From Thiocapsa sp. (GTDB lineage: Bacteria > Pseudomonadota > Gammaproteobacteria > Chromatiales > Chromatiaceae), in the NCBI RefSeq assembly GCF_018399035.1, contig NZ_CP073760.1, forward strand, positions 1,364,001 to 1,428,000: 64,000 nt of DNA, written 5' to 3'. Position numbers and translations under genes: made by a program. Positions 9,203 through 18,212 of the stretch are shown here, one piece after another. Position 1 is the stretch's first letter; each line of letters opens with the position of its first letter. Under the pieces are notes generated by a model. The model saw only the letters and a list, made by a program, of their open reading frames with translations, was not told where the DNA came from and ran no database searches.

Positions 9203-11603
9203 TTACGGCTGCGCGACCTCGATCGCCACCCGACTGACCTCCAGGATCTCCTCCAACGGAATCGGCGCCGGCCCGCCGTTGCGCAGCGCTTCGACGAAGG
9301 CGGCGGCGCAGGCACGCTGTCCCTTGTCCTGGCGCCAAAGGTTCATGGACTTGAAGCCGGGCCAGCCGAAGCCGACGAGGCGACGGAAGTTGTCCAGTTG
9401 CAGCACCCGCCCGGCGGCGAAGACCTCGAGCCGCTCTTTCGGGAACGCCTTGCTGCCGTTGGCGAGGTAATGCACGGTGCCGATCGAGCCGTCGGAAAAG
9501 CTCAGGCTGATGCTGACTGAATCACCCGTGGCCGAGTCCATCGCCAACGCCTCGACGCGAGCGATCGGTGCATCGGCCAGAAACCGCAGCAGATCGATGA
9601 AGTGGCAGGCTTCGCCGACGATGCGCCCGCCGCCCACCGCCGGATCCTGCGTCCAGTGATCCGCCGGGATCGCCCCCGCGTTCACCGTCATCACGAACGC
9701 CTTCGGCCCGGTCACACCCGCCAACAGCGCCTTCATCTTCTGCACCTGCGGCGCAAACCGTCGGTTGAAGCCGACCATAAGCAAAGGCGGTATCCCACGT
9801 CCGCCCCGTTCATTCCCCAAGGCTCCATTGGCGGAAAAGGCGGGAGGACCAGAAGCAGCATGCGCGATCGGGCCCCCTCCCCCCCCCCCGCGGGGGAGGG
9901 GCCGGGGGAGAGGGGGAAACCACCGCCTTGATCTCATCCAACTCCCCCAACGTCAAACACAACGGCTTCTCGACAAACACCGCCTTCCCCGCCGCCAAGC
10001 CCTGCAGAACCATCCGCGCATGGCTATCGTGCCGGGTCGTGATCACCAGTGCATCGGAATCCGGATCCGCAAACAGCGCCTCCGTATCCGTCGTGGTACG
10101 CGCGAAGCCGAACTTCTTGCCCGCATGCACCCCGCTCACCCCGCCGCTGGAGGCCACTGCGACCAGTCGCGCGCCCGCGGCTTTGAAGGCGGGGATCAGT
10201 ACGCCGGTTGCGTAGTTGCCGGAGCCGATGAAGCTGACTGCCGGGCTGCTGGACGCGGAGCGCCCCGGCGACACTCCCACGCGGAGCGTGGGAGCGAGTT
10301 GCGTGTCTCGGCGCGCGGGTGCAAGCTGCCGTCTCTCTACCCCCTCCCCGTCTTCCCCAAAACCAACCGTCCGCTCCAGCAACCGCCCCGTATCCCCACC
10401 CGGATACTCCAGCACAATCCCCAACGAGGGCTCGGCACCGCCGACCACCGCATAAGCCCGCTCGGCATCCGCCAACGCAAACCGATGCGAGACCAGCGGC
10501 CCCACATCCAGCCGCCCGTCGGCCAGCATGTCCAGCACCGCCTCGAAGTTGCGCTGCTCGGTCCAGCGCACGAAGCCGATCGGATAATCCTGCCCCTGCT
10601 CCTCGTAAAGCGGGTCATAGCGCCCCGGCCCGTAGGAGCAGGAGACCTGAAAACTCAGCTCCTTCTCGTAGAAATCAGCCCGTGAGAGCTCCAGCCCAAC
10701 CACCCCCACCAGCACGATCCGCCCGCGCTTGCGACACATGAGCGCGGCTTGATGCACCGGCTCGTTGCTGCGGGTCGCGGCCGTGATGATCACCGCATCC
10801 ACCCCGCGCCCCCGCGAGAAGCCCTCGGCCACCGCCACCGGATCCTGTCCGGCCGACAGATCCACGGTCTCGGCGCCGAACTGCCGCGCCAACGCGAGCC
10901 TCGTCGGATCCATATCGATGCCCAACACCCGGCACCCGTGCGCCCGCAGCAACTGGACCGTCATCAACCCGATCAACCCGAGCCCGGTCACCACCACCGC
11001 CTCGCCCAACGTCGGCGCCACCAACCGGATGCCCTGCAAGGCGATGGCCCCGATCACGGTAAAGGCCGCCGCCTCATCCGACACCCCGTCCGGGATCCGC
11101 GCGCACAGATTGACCGGCACGCTCACCATCTCGGCATGCTTGCCGTTGGACGCGACACGGTCGCCTACGCGGAAAGGCACTGGAGAAGGCACTGAGGCAC
11201 TGAGGCACTGAGGCATTAAGGGCTCCCCGCCGCTCTGCTCAGTGCCTTTCTGCCTCAGTGCCTCCTTGCCTTTCTTCCCTGCTTCACTGCCTTCTTCAAC
11301 AACCACCCCCACGTTGCAATAGCCCAACGCCAGCGGCTGCCCGAGCTTATTGCGCACCGCCTCCACCGTCGGCACCAGTCCATCGGTCTTCACCTTCTCC
11401 AGCACCTGCCGCACCTTATCCGGCTGCTGGCGGGCCTTCTCCAGCGGATTGGCCTTACCGAAGTCCACCAGCATGCGCTCCGTCCCCGCGGAGATGAGCG
11501 AGCGGGTGGTCCGGATCAACACCGCACCGCGTCCGACACGCGGGCACGGCACCTCGGCAAGCTCGGTGCTGCCGTCTTTAAGATTCTGGAGGATTTGTTT
11601 CAC
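9203..11603 (-). pseudogene. Bi-domain oxidoreductase (zinc alcohol dehydrogenase + Gfo/Idh/MocA), frameshifted
   Basis: The gene starts with GTG at 11603 (KQILQNLKDG). Its N-terminal half is a zinc-type alcohol-dehydrogenase/quinone-reductase domain (VVVTGLGLIGLMTVQLL) and its C-terminal half a Gfo/Idh/MocA domain (SFIGSGNYATGVLIPAF, then EKPLCLTLGELDEIKAV, then MVGFNRRFAPQ). Such fusions accompany heparinase-like and GT genes in exopolysaccharide clusters and probably modify a nucleotide sugar. Reading breaks at an 11-C tract (9879-9889); with 10 C the two halves become one frame. Three stretches foreign to the family lie inside: about 11166-11290, 10255-10375 and 9785-9925, the second carrying the window's own hairpin repeat. 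It may be inactive, phase-variable, or miscalled at the homopolymer. Confidence 0.85.
10255..10345. repeat. Hairpin repeat copy inside the oxidoreductase coding region
   Basis: The palindrome CCCACGCGGAGCGTGGGAGCGAG belongs to the same family as the 5040-6660 array. Here it is translated in frame as part of a linker between the two oxidoreductase domains (RRDTQLAPTLRVGVSPG). Confidence 0.75.
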
Positions 11604-11758
11604 TGCGATCCCGATTCAATGCGTAAAACGCGAACAGATGTGGCGGCGAGGACCCTGTCGGCCGTGCAGAACACGAGAGGCGAATCCCGGAAACTCGTAG
11701 ACATCTGCCAAGCAGGGGATGTGGGTGAGTCGGGGATCCTCGGTGACTGCGACAGGCT

Positions 11759-11866
11759 TAGGTGATTTCCGGGAAAGCATCGACCAACATGTAGGGGCGA
11801 CTTTAGTCGCCCGGTAAGCATTGGCAACACGCACGGCCGGGATGATCATTCCCGGAAATCGCCTAA
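11759..11866. repeat. Inverted-repeat element with GACTTTAGTCGC core
   Basis: The ends TAGGTGATTTCCGGGAA and TTCCCGGAAATCGCCTA are near-perfect inverted repeats, and the middle contains the GGGGCGACTTTAGTCGCC palindrome seen throughout the window. It sits between the oxidoreductase and the DUF29 gene. A related pair of ends (AGGCGATTTCTGCAAAC and GTTTCCGGAATTCGCC) occurs near 45516-45656. Confidence 0.65.
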
Positions 11867-11957
11867 GGTCTCAACACAAGCCTCGACCGACCGATAAAAA
11901 AGGATGTGACTCGCCAAGGGATTGAGGTCGGATTCAGCGAGGGGATGCGGAGGCATG

Positions 11958-12401
11958 TCAGGCATCTCCAGGCAACCAATCGTCCTCCAGCAAACCATCC
12001 GGCGCGTAAGGCAACGCCTCGGGGAAGTGCGCCTCCGACAAGCCGGTTTCCTTGCTCGCCAATGTCGCGCCATCTCGATAGGCGGACGCGGCGGCCTCTG
12101 CGAACAGAGGCTTGAGGCTGGGAGAGTCCTGAAGCAGGTCGCGTATGCGTAGCCTTTGCTCCAGGATGGAACCTCGCCGGGAACTGGACCGATGCGCTGG
12201 CTGGTACTGCCATTTGAGCAGATGCCCCAGCAGAATTTTCAGCCGACTGACCAACTCCTGGCGATCGCGACGCCCCATCGTTTCCAGCTCCTCGACTAAA
12301 CGCTCGATGTCCAACTCCTGGAATCGGCGTTGCCGGAGCAACTCCGCGGTCTGTTGGGTCCAGGCATGAATGTCGTGCTCGTAAAGATTGGTCATCGTCA
12401 T
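11958..12401 (-). CDS. DUF29 domain-containing protein
   Basis: This 147-aa protein has the DUF29 pattern: NLYEHDIHAWTQQTAELLR, then FQELDIERLVEELETMGRRD, then LLGHLLKWQYQP. These small helical proteins are common in cyanobacteria and gammaproteobacteria and have no established function. The start at 12401 has a GAGG ribosome binding site nine bases upstream; a second ATG lies two codons in. The gene stands alone between repeats and a truncated gene copy, so context gives no role. Confidence 0.85.
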   Translation of the reverse strand: MTMTNLYEHDIHAWTQQTAELLRQRRFQELDIERLVEELETMGRRDRQELVSRLKILLGHLLKWQYQPAHRSSSRRGSILEQRLRIRDLLQDSPSLKPLFAEAAASAYRDGATLASKETGLSEAHFPEALPYAPDGLLEDDWLPGDA

Positions 12402-12465
12402 TCAGCAATCCTCGTCGTGTCGCCGCCTTGCATCGCCAGCGATATCGGCTCCCCTCGTTCTATTC

Positions 12466-12643
12466 GTTCCCAAGCGGAGAGACTGTGCAAATATTCCTGC
12501 GATGGGCCGAAAGACAGCATGGCGTAGGCTGGGGTGAGCTTGCGAACCCCGGCATTTCAACCGGTTGCAAATCCGCGGATGCAGGGGTTCGTTCCTCACC
12601 CCGGCCTACGGCGAATTCTTTCACAATCTCGGAGCTTGGGAAC
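12466..12643. repeat. MITE-like inverted-repeat element, copy 1 (178 bp)
   Basis: It starts GTTCCCAAGCGGAGAGACTG and ends with the imperfect inverse (CTCGGAGCTTGGGAAC). Inside is a second inverted pair, GTAGGCTGGGGTGAG and CTCACCCCGGCCTAC. Related copies occur at 45188-45288 and 46156-46332. No transposase is encoded. Confidence 0.8.
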
Positions 12644-12649
12644 GAGTAC

Positions 12650-13142
12650 AACCCGAGCCCGGTCACCACCACCGCCTCGCCCAACGTCGGCGCCACCAGC
12701 CGGATGCCCTGCAAGGCAATCGCCCCGATCACGGTAAAGGCCGCCGCCTCATCCGACACCGCGTCCGGGATCCGCGCGCACAGATTGACCGGCACGCTCA
12801 CCATCTCGGCATGCTTGCCGTTGGACGCCACACGGTAACAACCACCCCCACATTGCAATAGCCCAACGCCAACGGCTGCTCCAGCTTATTGCGAACCGCC
12901 TCCATCGTCGGAACCAGCCCATCGGTCTTCACCTTCTCCAGCACCTGCCGCACCTTGTCCGGCTGCTGGCGCGCCTTCTCCAGCGGATTGGCCTTGCCGA
13001 AATCCACCAGCATCCGCTCCGTCCCCGCGGAGATGAGCGAGCGGGTGGTCCGGATCAACACCGCCCCGCGTCCGACACGCGGGCACGGCACCTCGGCAAG
13101 CTCGGTGCTGCCGTCTTTAAGATTCTGGAGGATTTGTTTCAC
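12650..13142 (-). pseudogene. Truncated duplicate of the bi-domain oxidoreductase
   Basis: It begins with the same GTG and residues (KQILQNLKDGSTELAEV) as the gene at 11603 and is nearly identical through GYCNVGVVV, then jumps at about 12836 out of frame to the ASNGKHAEMVSVPV region and stops near VVVTGLG where the MITE-like copy begins. Similarity extends about 70 bp upstream of the start. This copy lacks the low-complexity insert of the intact paralogue (about 11166-11290) and part of the surrounding codons. It cannot make a functional dehydrogenase. Confidence 0.85.
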
Positions 13143-13321
13143 TGCGATCCCAACTCAATGCGTTAAACGCAAGCGGATGTGGCGGCGAGGATCCTGTCGG
13201 CCGTGATGAACACGTACGATCGCAACACAACCCTCGACCAACCGATAATGATAAATCGCGCCTGGTAAGCCCCTGCGGCAGCAATCCCAAGTGCGACCCA
13301 AAAACGGCCGGCGCGCCCCCC

Positions 13322-13421
13322 GGGGACCGCCGACTTCAGTCGGCGCGAGGCGAAGGCGCTCCGGATTCAGAGGGGTGCCGGGTCCGCGGCATTTCTCGCC
13401 GACTGAAGTCGGCGGTCCCGG
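13322..13421. repeat. Inverted repeat with GCCGACTTCAGTCGGC palindromes
   Basis: GGGGACCGCCGACTTCAGTCGGCG and its inverse near 13398-13421 enclose about 50 bp. It is related in form to the GCGACTGAAGTCGC repeats. It lies in the 410-bp spacer between the truncated oxidoreductase copy and the next GT gene. Confidence 0.7.
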
Positions 13422-13470
13422 GAGTGGGTCGCTGTCCGGGCTGACGCAAATTCGGAACTGCTGGCCTCAC

Positions 13471-13563
13471 TGCCTCCCTGCCTCCCTGCCTCAGCGCCTC
13501 AGTGCCTCCCTGCCTCAACCCCTCAACCCCTCAACCCCTCAACCCCTCAACCCCTCAACCCCT
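13471..13563. repeat. 8-bp microsatellites (TGCCTCCC, then CAACCCCT)
   Basis: Several TGCCTCMC-type units are followed by six perfect CAACCCCT units. The tract reaches into the 3' end of the glycosyltransferase gene and supplies its stop codon (TGA of GGGGTTGA on the minus strand). Confidence 0.85.
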
Positions 13564-14700
13564 AGCCTGCGCCACCATCTCCCGATACACCTCCACCGTC
13601 TGCCGCGCGATCTCGGGCCAGGTAAACCGCTCCCGCACCAACGCCCGGCCCTGCTCGCCCCACGCGCGCATCCGCGCCGGATCGGCGAACAGCGTCCGCA
13701 GCCCATCGGCCACGGCCTCAACCTCCGGCGGCACGATCAGGCCGGCACCGACGTCGGCCACCTGCGGAATGTTGCACCCCGGCGTGATCAGCACCGGCAG
13801 CGCGCTCGCCATGGCCTCGACCACCGCTACCGGCAACCCCTCGGAATGCGAAGTCAGCGCATAGGCGTCCGCCCCCAACAGCAGCGCCCGCTTCTCCTCA
13901 CCGCGCACCTCGCCGATAAACCGGCAGCGCTCGTCCAGCCCCAGCTCGGCAGCCAGTGCGCGCATCTGCCCGGCATAGCCCGAGCCCGCATCATCACCGG
14001 CCACCACCAGCACCACACCCTCCAGCGCCGCCGCCGCAAAGGCCCGCAGCAGCACATCCAGGCCCTTCTTCGGGTGCACGCGCGAGAGAAACAGAAGTGT
14101 GCGTGTACCCGCGGGCAGGCCCAGACGCCCCGCCAGATCCCCGCGCTCGCCCTCCAGCCAATCCGTCCCGACCCCGTTCGGGATGATCGCCGCCGGCACC
14201 TCCAGACCGAAGGCCCGCATCTGCGACGCCTCGGTCTCGGTCAGGGCCTGCAACCGGGTCGCCCGCGCCAGCAGCGGCAGCTCCAGCCAACGCGCCCACA
14301 GCCGCCGCAACGCCCGACCGTGCCCGAAGGCCCAAGGCTCCAGAGAGCCCTGCGGGGCGACCATGTAGGGCACCCCCGCCCGCAACGCCGTGCGCATGCC
14401 GTACCAGGTCGGAAAGTTCCAGACCGCGTGCAGATGCACCACGTCGAAGCCGGCGATCTCGTGGCGCAGCGCCCGCGCGTAGCCCAGCGAAGGCCCCAGA
14501 TGACCCATCGGCGGTGACTCTGAAAAGCAGCGGCTCGCCACCAGGGCCGGATCCGGCTCCACCAAGGGCTCGGCCCCCTTGCGAACATGCATCACCGTCA
14601 CCGCATGGCCCAGCCGAGCCTGCGCCTCGCTCAGGGGCACCACGATGTGCGTTGTTCCGGATGAGTTCGCGAGACCGCGAATGATATGGAGGATCTGCAT
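13555..14700 (-). CDS. Glycosyltransferase family 4
   Basis: This 381-aa GT-B enzyme starts at 14700 (MQILHIIRGLANSSGTTHIV), the normal N-terminus for this family. The C-terminal donor site is present (SRVHPKKGLDVLL, then EGLPVAVVEAMASALPV). It probably adds a hexose to the lipid-linked polysaccharide unit. A run of 8-bp repeats abuts the 3' end, so the last residues (QARG) may vary with repeat number. A 400-bp spacer separates it from wecE, which lies upstream in the transcription direction. Confidence 0.87.
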   Translation of the reverse strand: MQILHIIRGLANSSGTTHIVVPLSEAQARLGHAVTVMHVRKGAEPLVEPDPALVASRCFSESPPMGHLGPSLGYARALRHEIAGFDVVHLHAVWNFPTWYGMRTALRAGVPYMVAPQGSLEPWAFGHGRALRRLWARWLELPLLARATRLQALTETEASQMRAFGLEVPAAIIPNGVGTDWLEGERGDLAGRLGLPAGTRTLLFLSRVHPKKGLDVLLRAFAAAALEGVVLVVAGDDAGSGYAGQMRALAAELGLDERCRFIGEVRGEEKRALLLGADAYALTSHSEGLPVAVVEAMASALPVLITPGCNIPQVADVGAGLIVPPEVEAVADGLRTLFADPARMRAWGEQGRALVRERFTWPEIARQTVEVYREMVAQARG

Positions 14701-15107
14701 AGCCTCAGTGCCGCTTCCTGGTCGCCGTGACAGCCGCCGGCATCCCCTCACGAAACCGCCGGGGCTCCCGATCAGCATTGATCCCTCCCGAGCGCGCCAC
14801 CTGCCCGGCGATCATCCCGGTACAGGTCTCGCCCAAAGAGCGATGCTGGTAAGAGCGGTCCTCGACCAGCGTCCCGCGCGCCAAACCATCAGAATCGGCT
14901 CCACACAGGCAGGTATCAGGGTCGTGGCTGGCCGCCTTGAGCCCGACTCCCTGGCGCCCCTCGGCCGCGCAGGCTGCTAGACCGTGCAGCCGTCCCCACT
15001 GATCGGCGCCGCAAGGAATCCACATGACGGCCAACTTCACGGCACGCCGACAAGCAGTTGGGTCAAATTGACAGCGGCGCGATTAGACATGAAAGGCTCT
15101 CTCATCA
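14701..15107. other. Spacer without recognisable genes
   Basis: The open frames here (longest 111 aa, minus strand) have no motif or family character that I recognise and no convincing ribosome binding site. No repeat of the window's families is seen. Confidence 0.5.
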
Positions 15108-16235
15108 TCAAGTCGTTAACACCCGCAGCGCCGTCTCGATCACCCGCTCTTGCTCCTCCTCCAGCCCCAACCACAGGGGCAACCGTACCAGTCGATCGGC
15201 AAGATCCGTGGTCACCCGCAGCTCATCGGCCGCCCGGCCGATCATCCGGCCCTGCGGCGCGCTGTGCAGCGGCACATAGTGAAAGACACAGTGGATGTCT
15301 CGGGCCTTCATCGCCTGGATAAACGCGGTGCGGTCGTCCAGGTCGCGCAGCAGCAGGTAGTACATGTGTGCGTTGTGGCCGCAGCCGTCCGGGATCACCG
15401 GGCGGCGCACGCGGCCGGCGCGCTCGAGCGGCTCGAAGGCGGCGTGATAGCGCTCCCAGATCGCCAGCCGGCGGGCGGTAATGGCGTCGGCCTCTTCCAT
15501 CTGCGCCCAGAGGAAGGCGGCGATGATCTCGCCGGGCAGGTACGAGGAGCCGATGTCCACCCAGGTGTATTTGTCGACCTGACCGCGGAAGAACTGGCTG
15601 CGGTTGGTGCCCTTTTCGCGGATGATCTCGGCGCGTTCGGTCAGGGCCGGATCGTTGATCAGCAGCGCTCCGCCCTCGCCGGAGATGATGTTCTTGGTCT
15701 CGTGAAAGCTGAAGGCGCCAAGATGGCCGATGGCCCCCAACGGGCGATCGCGATAGCTGGCCAGCACGCCTTGCGCGGCGTCCTCGATCACCAAGAGACC
15801 GTGCCGCTCGGCGATGGCCATGATGGCGTCCATGTCGCAGCCCACTCCCGCGTAATGCACCGGCGCGATGGCGCGGGTGCGCGGCGTGATGGCCGCCTCG
15901 ATCTTGCGCTCATCGAGATTCAGCGTATCCGAGCGGATGTCGACGAACACCGGGACCGCGCCGCGCAGCGCGAAGGCATTGGCGGTGGAGACGAAGGTGT
16001 AGGACGGCATGATGACCTCGTCTCCCGGTTGCAGGTCGGCGAGGATGGCGGCCATCTCCAGCGCCGCGGTGCAGGAGTGGGTGAGGAGGGCCTTGTGGCT
16101 ACCCGTGCGTTGCTCCAACCAGGCTTGGCACTGTTTGGTGAAGCTGCCGTCCCCGGCCATTTGGCCTTTGGCGTGGGATTGAGCGATATACCAAAGCTCT
16201 TTGCCGCCGAGGTGGGGTTTGTTGAAGGGAATCAT
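15108..16235 (-). CDS. wecE: dTDP-4-amino-4,6-dideoxygalactose transaminase (DegT/DnrJ/EryC1 family)
   Basis: This 375-aa PLP enzyme transaminates dTDP-4-keto-6-deoxyglucose to dTDP-4-amino-4,6-dideoxygalactose (dTDP-Fuc4N). It matches WecE/RffA closely: MIPFNKPHLGGKELWYIAQS at the start, PLP-lysine in HETKNIISGEGG near residue 180, IEDAAQG, and SSYLPGEIIAAFLWAQ. The acyltransferase at 17427 is a plausible next enzyme, giving dTDP-Fuc4NAc. No dTDP-glucose synthase or dehydratase gene is visible in the window, so the precursor must come from elsewhere. It follows the methyltransferase gene by 5 bp. Confidence 0.92.
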   Translation of the reverse strand: MIPFNKPHLGGKELWYIAQSHAKGQMAGDGSFTKQCQAWLEQRTGSHKALLTHSCTAALEMAAILADLQPGDEVIMPSYTFVSTANAFALRGAVPVFVDIRSDTLNLDERKIEAAITPRTRAIAPVHYAGVGCDMDAIMAIAERHGLLVIEDAAQGVLASYRDRPLGAIGHLGAFSFHETKNIISGEGGALLINDPALTERAEIIREKGTNRSQFFRGQVDKYTWVDIGSSYLPGEIIAAFLWAQMEEADAITARRLAIWERYHAAFEPLERAGRVRRPVIPDGCGHNAHMYYLLLRDLDDRTAFIQAMKARDIHCVFHYVPLHSAPQGRMIGRAADELRVTTDLADRLVRLPLWLGLEEEQERVIETALRVLTT

Positions 16236-16240
16236 TGCCG

Positions 16241-16864
16241 TCAGCCGTTCGTCGCCACAATGATGGCGTGGGTGTAAGGGATTCTGAGCATGTCGTGCCG
16301 GATGCTCAGTTCTACAGAAGAAAAGTAAGACCGCACCAATGACACATACCCTTCGGGTTCCCTAACATTCAGGCCCCGATCTTTCGAGATGATGTACCGT
16401 GCGATCTTGCTCTGGCTTGCAGTGAAACAGCCGTCGTACGAACAAAAACGGCCTTTCGGTTTCAATGCCTTGGATGCCACCTCGGCGAGGCGCATTGCGT
16501 CTGGGTCATCGAGGTGATGCAAGACACCGTTTGCCATGACGATATCGAAGGTGCCTAAGTCATCAACACTCATTTCAGAGACAGGGGCGCAATGCCACTC
16601 ACCTTTATCTCCATACCTTTTCTTTGCTGATTGAATGTACTCGGAAGACAAATCGAATCCTACATAATCTGTTGCTTTCGGAAGATACGGAAGAATCGCA
16701 CCGGTTCCGCATCCGATGTCGAGTATCTTCAAGCCTGGTTTCGGGCGAACGTAGGACGCCACATACATTTTCCGAAACCTTCTCGCCCCGACTTGGTCCT
16801 GAAATAAATCATAGACGTTGGCAAGACCAAGAGTTCTTCGCATTCCTGAGGTTAGTTGTGACAT
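16241..16864 (-). CDS. Class I SAM-dependent methyltransferase
   Basis: This 207-aa soluble protein carries the Rossmann SAM-binding motif ILDIGCGTGAILPYLP near residue 50, the acidic ribose-binding strand YVGFDLSSEYI, and the post-motif block FDIVMANGVLHHLDDP. The substrate is not evident; its place between gtrA-like and wecE genes suggests a sugar or lipid-carrier intermediate. Base composition is lower in GC than its neighbours, hinting at a different origin. Confidence 0.88.
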   Translation of the reverse strand: MSQLTSGMRRTLGLANVYDLFQDQVGARRFRKMYVASYVRPKPGLKILDIGCGTGAILPYLPKATDYVGFDLSSEYIQSAKKRYGDKGEWHCAPVSEMSVDDLGTFDIVMANGVLHHLDDPDAMRLAEVASKALKPKGRFCSYDGCFTASQSKIARYIISKDRGLNVREPEGYVSLVRSYFSSVELSIRHDMLRIPYTHAIIVATNG

Positions 16865-16891
16865 GAGAGAAAACCGTTGATCTGTTTCTCA

Positions 16892-17356
16892 CTAGAGACC
16901 ATATCGCGTGCCTTGAGGGAACACCCAGTATCGCTGCACTAGAAAGACCACAGGTATGAAGGATAGGACCACGAAGGCTTGTATAATGGCAGGGGAAAGA
17001 GCCAACAGATCAACAAACAGCCAAAGTACAGCGATATTTGTGAGATACAGACATCCGTAAAGCAGAAGGTAGCGTTTAATGCTAATATCCCACTCACCCT
17101 GGTGTGAAAAACTCCATCGTTTGTTAAAGAAAAATGTGATTGACAATCCAATCACGTACAAGACTGTTACCACTATTTTGCTGTCAACACCGAGATTGAC
17201 CAGCATCAAGTAGAGCATGTAAAGCAATACGTTCGAGGCTAGTCCGACGATACCAAATCGCAATGCTTGGACGACTAAGTTGACTAAGTTCGTTTTTCGT
17301 ATGCTTCTCATGGATAAGAAACTTTTAAAAGCAAAAAAATTCTTGTCTTTCTTCAT
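16892..17356 (-). CDS. GtrA-family membrane protein
   Basis: The protein has four predicted transmembrane helices (VVQALRFGIVGLASNVLLY, then VVTVLYVIGLSITFFF with NKRWSF, then two more), the GtrA/DPMS fold. GtrA proteins are proposed to help flip polyprenyl-phosphate-linked glucose made by GtrB-type enzymes. A GtrB/DPM1-like GT2 lies two genes upstream (18209), so the pair fits that role. I use the ATG at 17356; a TTG at 17377 and an ATG at 17311 are alternatives. Low GC relative to the cluster. Confidence 0.85.
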   Translation of the reverse strand: MKKDKNFFAFKSFLSMRSIRKTNLVNLVVQALRFGIVGLASNVLLYMLYLMLVNLGVDSKIVVTVLYVIGLSITFFFNKRWSFSHQGEWDISIKRYLLLYGCLYLTNIAVLWLFVDLLALSPAIIQAFVVLSFIPVVFLVQRYWVFPQGTRYGL

Positions 17357-17426
17357 TACTTGCAGCAATGCCACCAAACAGAAACGACCGCGATGATCCG
17401 CAGCATCTGATAATGCCGCTTGACCC

Positions 17427-18212
17427 TCATGAAGGGCGCACCCAGTGGAAGGTCATCTCTGGCGGCATGAAACGAAACTGGAGCTTTGCGTAAAGATTTA
17501 GCACAGGGATATTGCGCGCGGAGATCGTCGTTGTCACGGTTTCAAAGCCTTCGACTTGATGATGATGCAACATGGCCATCCAGACCCTTCGGCCATAACC
17601 GCGCCCTTGCCATTGAGGTGCGATCGCGGTTAAGTGCCAATACACCGTTAGGTCCGCCTGTCTTTCAACGATGAACAGGCCTACCAAGCGCTCTCCGTCC
17701 AATACCTTGAGCAAGCGCTGTGTCGGATGATGATGGCTGTTTCGTACCCAGCGGCCATAGCGCTTGTCGCCAAGCCGGGGATCGAGTCGTGGATCCACAT
17801 GATAACGTTCGTGACCGAAGGCGCACTCGGCGATTTCTTGCAAGTTTGCGAGATCTGTTGTATCGGCTGGAGCAATCTTTAGATCGTCTTCGGGGATAGT
17901 TAGCCCTTGCAGCCGATCCAGTCTCGGATGCAGCACCATCTCAACAAAGCGAAACCCATGCGCTTCGAGGAACATCGATTCCCTCAGTTGTTCATGCGCG
18001 AGACGGCAGCCCACGATGCTGATCCGTTCGACATCCAGCCAGCTCTGAAACTCTGTGTAGTCGGATATAGCACCTTTCGGATCAATGAGCTCAAACTCTT
18101 CGACTTGAACAACCGGTTCCCTGTAAACCGCTGTGTCCCAAGGTGCCTCTCGCGCCGAGAGTCGTAACTGCGGGGTCGACAGCATAAAACTGAGCAGGGG
18201 TCGATGCATCAT
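17427..18212 (-). CDS. GNAT N-acetyltransferase (WecD-like)
   Basis: This 261-aa protein has a C-terminal GNAT fold with the acetyl-CoA loop APQWQGRGYGRRVW near residue 205 and NIPVLNLYAKLQFR at the end, as in sugar amino-acetyltransferases. Adjacent to wecE, it is most simply read as the acyltransferase that N-acetylates dTDP-Fuc4N (WecD/RffC role). That assignment rests on context; the N-terminal half matches nothing I can name. Its ATG overlaps the stop of the GT2 gene (ATGA). Confidence 0.78.
   Translation of the reverse strand: MMHRPLLSFMLSTPQLRLSAREAPWDTAVYREPVVQVEEFELIDPKGAISDYTEFQSWLDVERISIVGCRLAHEQLRESMFLEAHGFRFVEMVLHPRLDRLQGLTIPEDDLKIAPADTTDLANLQEIAECAFGHERYHVDPRLDPRLGDKRYGRWVRNSHHHPTQRLLKVLDGERLVGLFIVERQADLTVYWHLTAIAPQWQGRGYGRRVWMAMLHHHQVEGFETVTTTISARNIPVLNLYAKLQFRFMPPEMTFHWVRPS

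Noticed and set aside
14705..15040. 111-aa open frame in the wecE-GT spacer
   Set aside because: Composition and pattern give no family or fold; it could equally be a shadow of non-coding GC-rich DNA.
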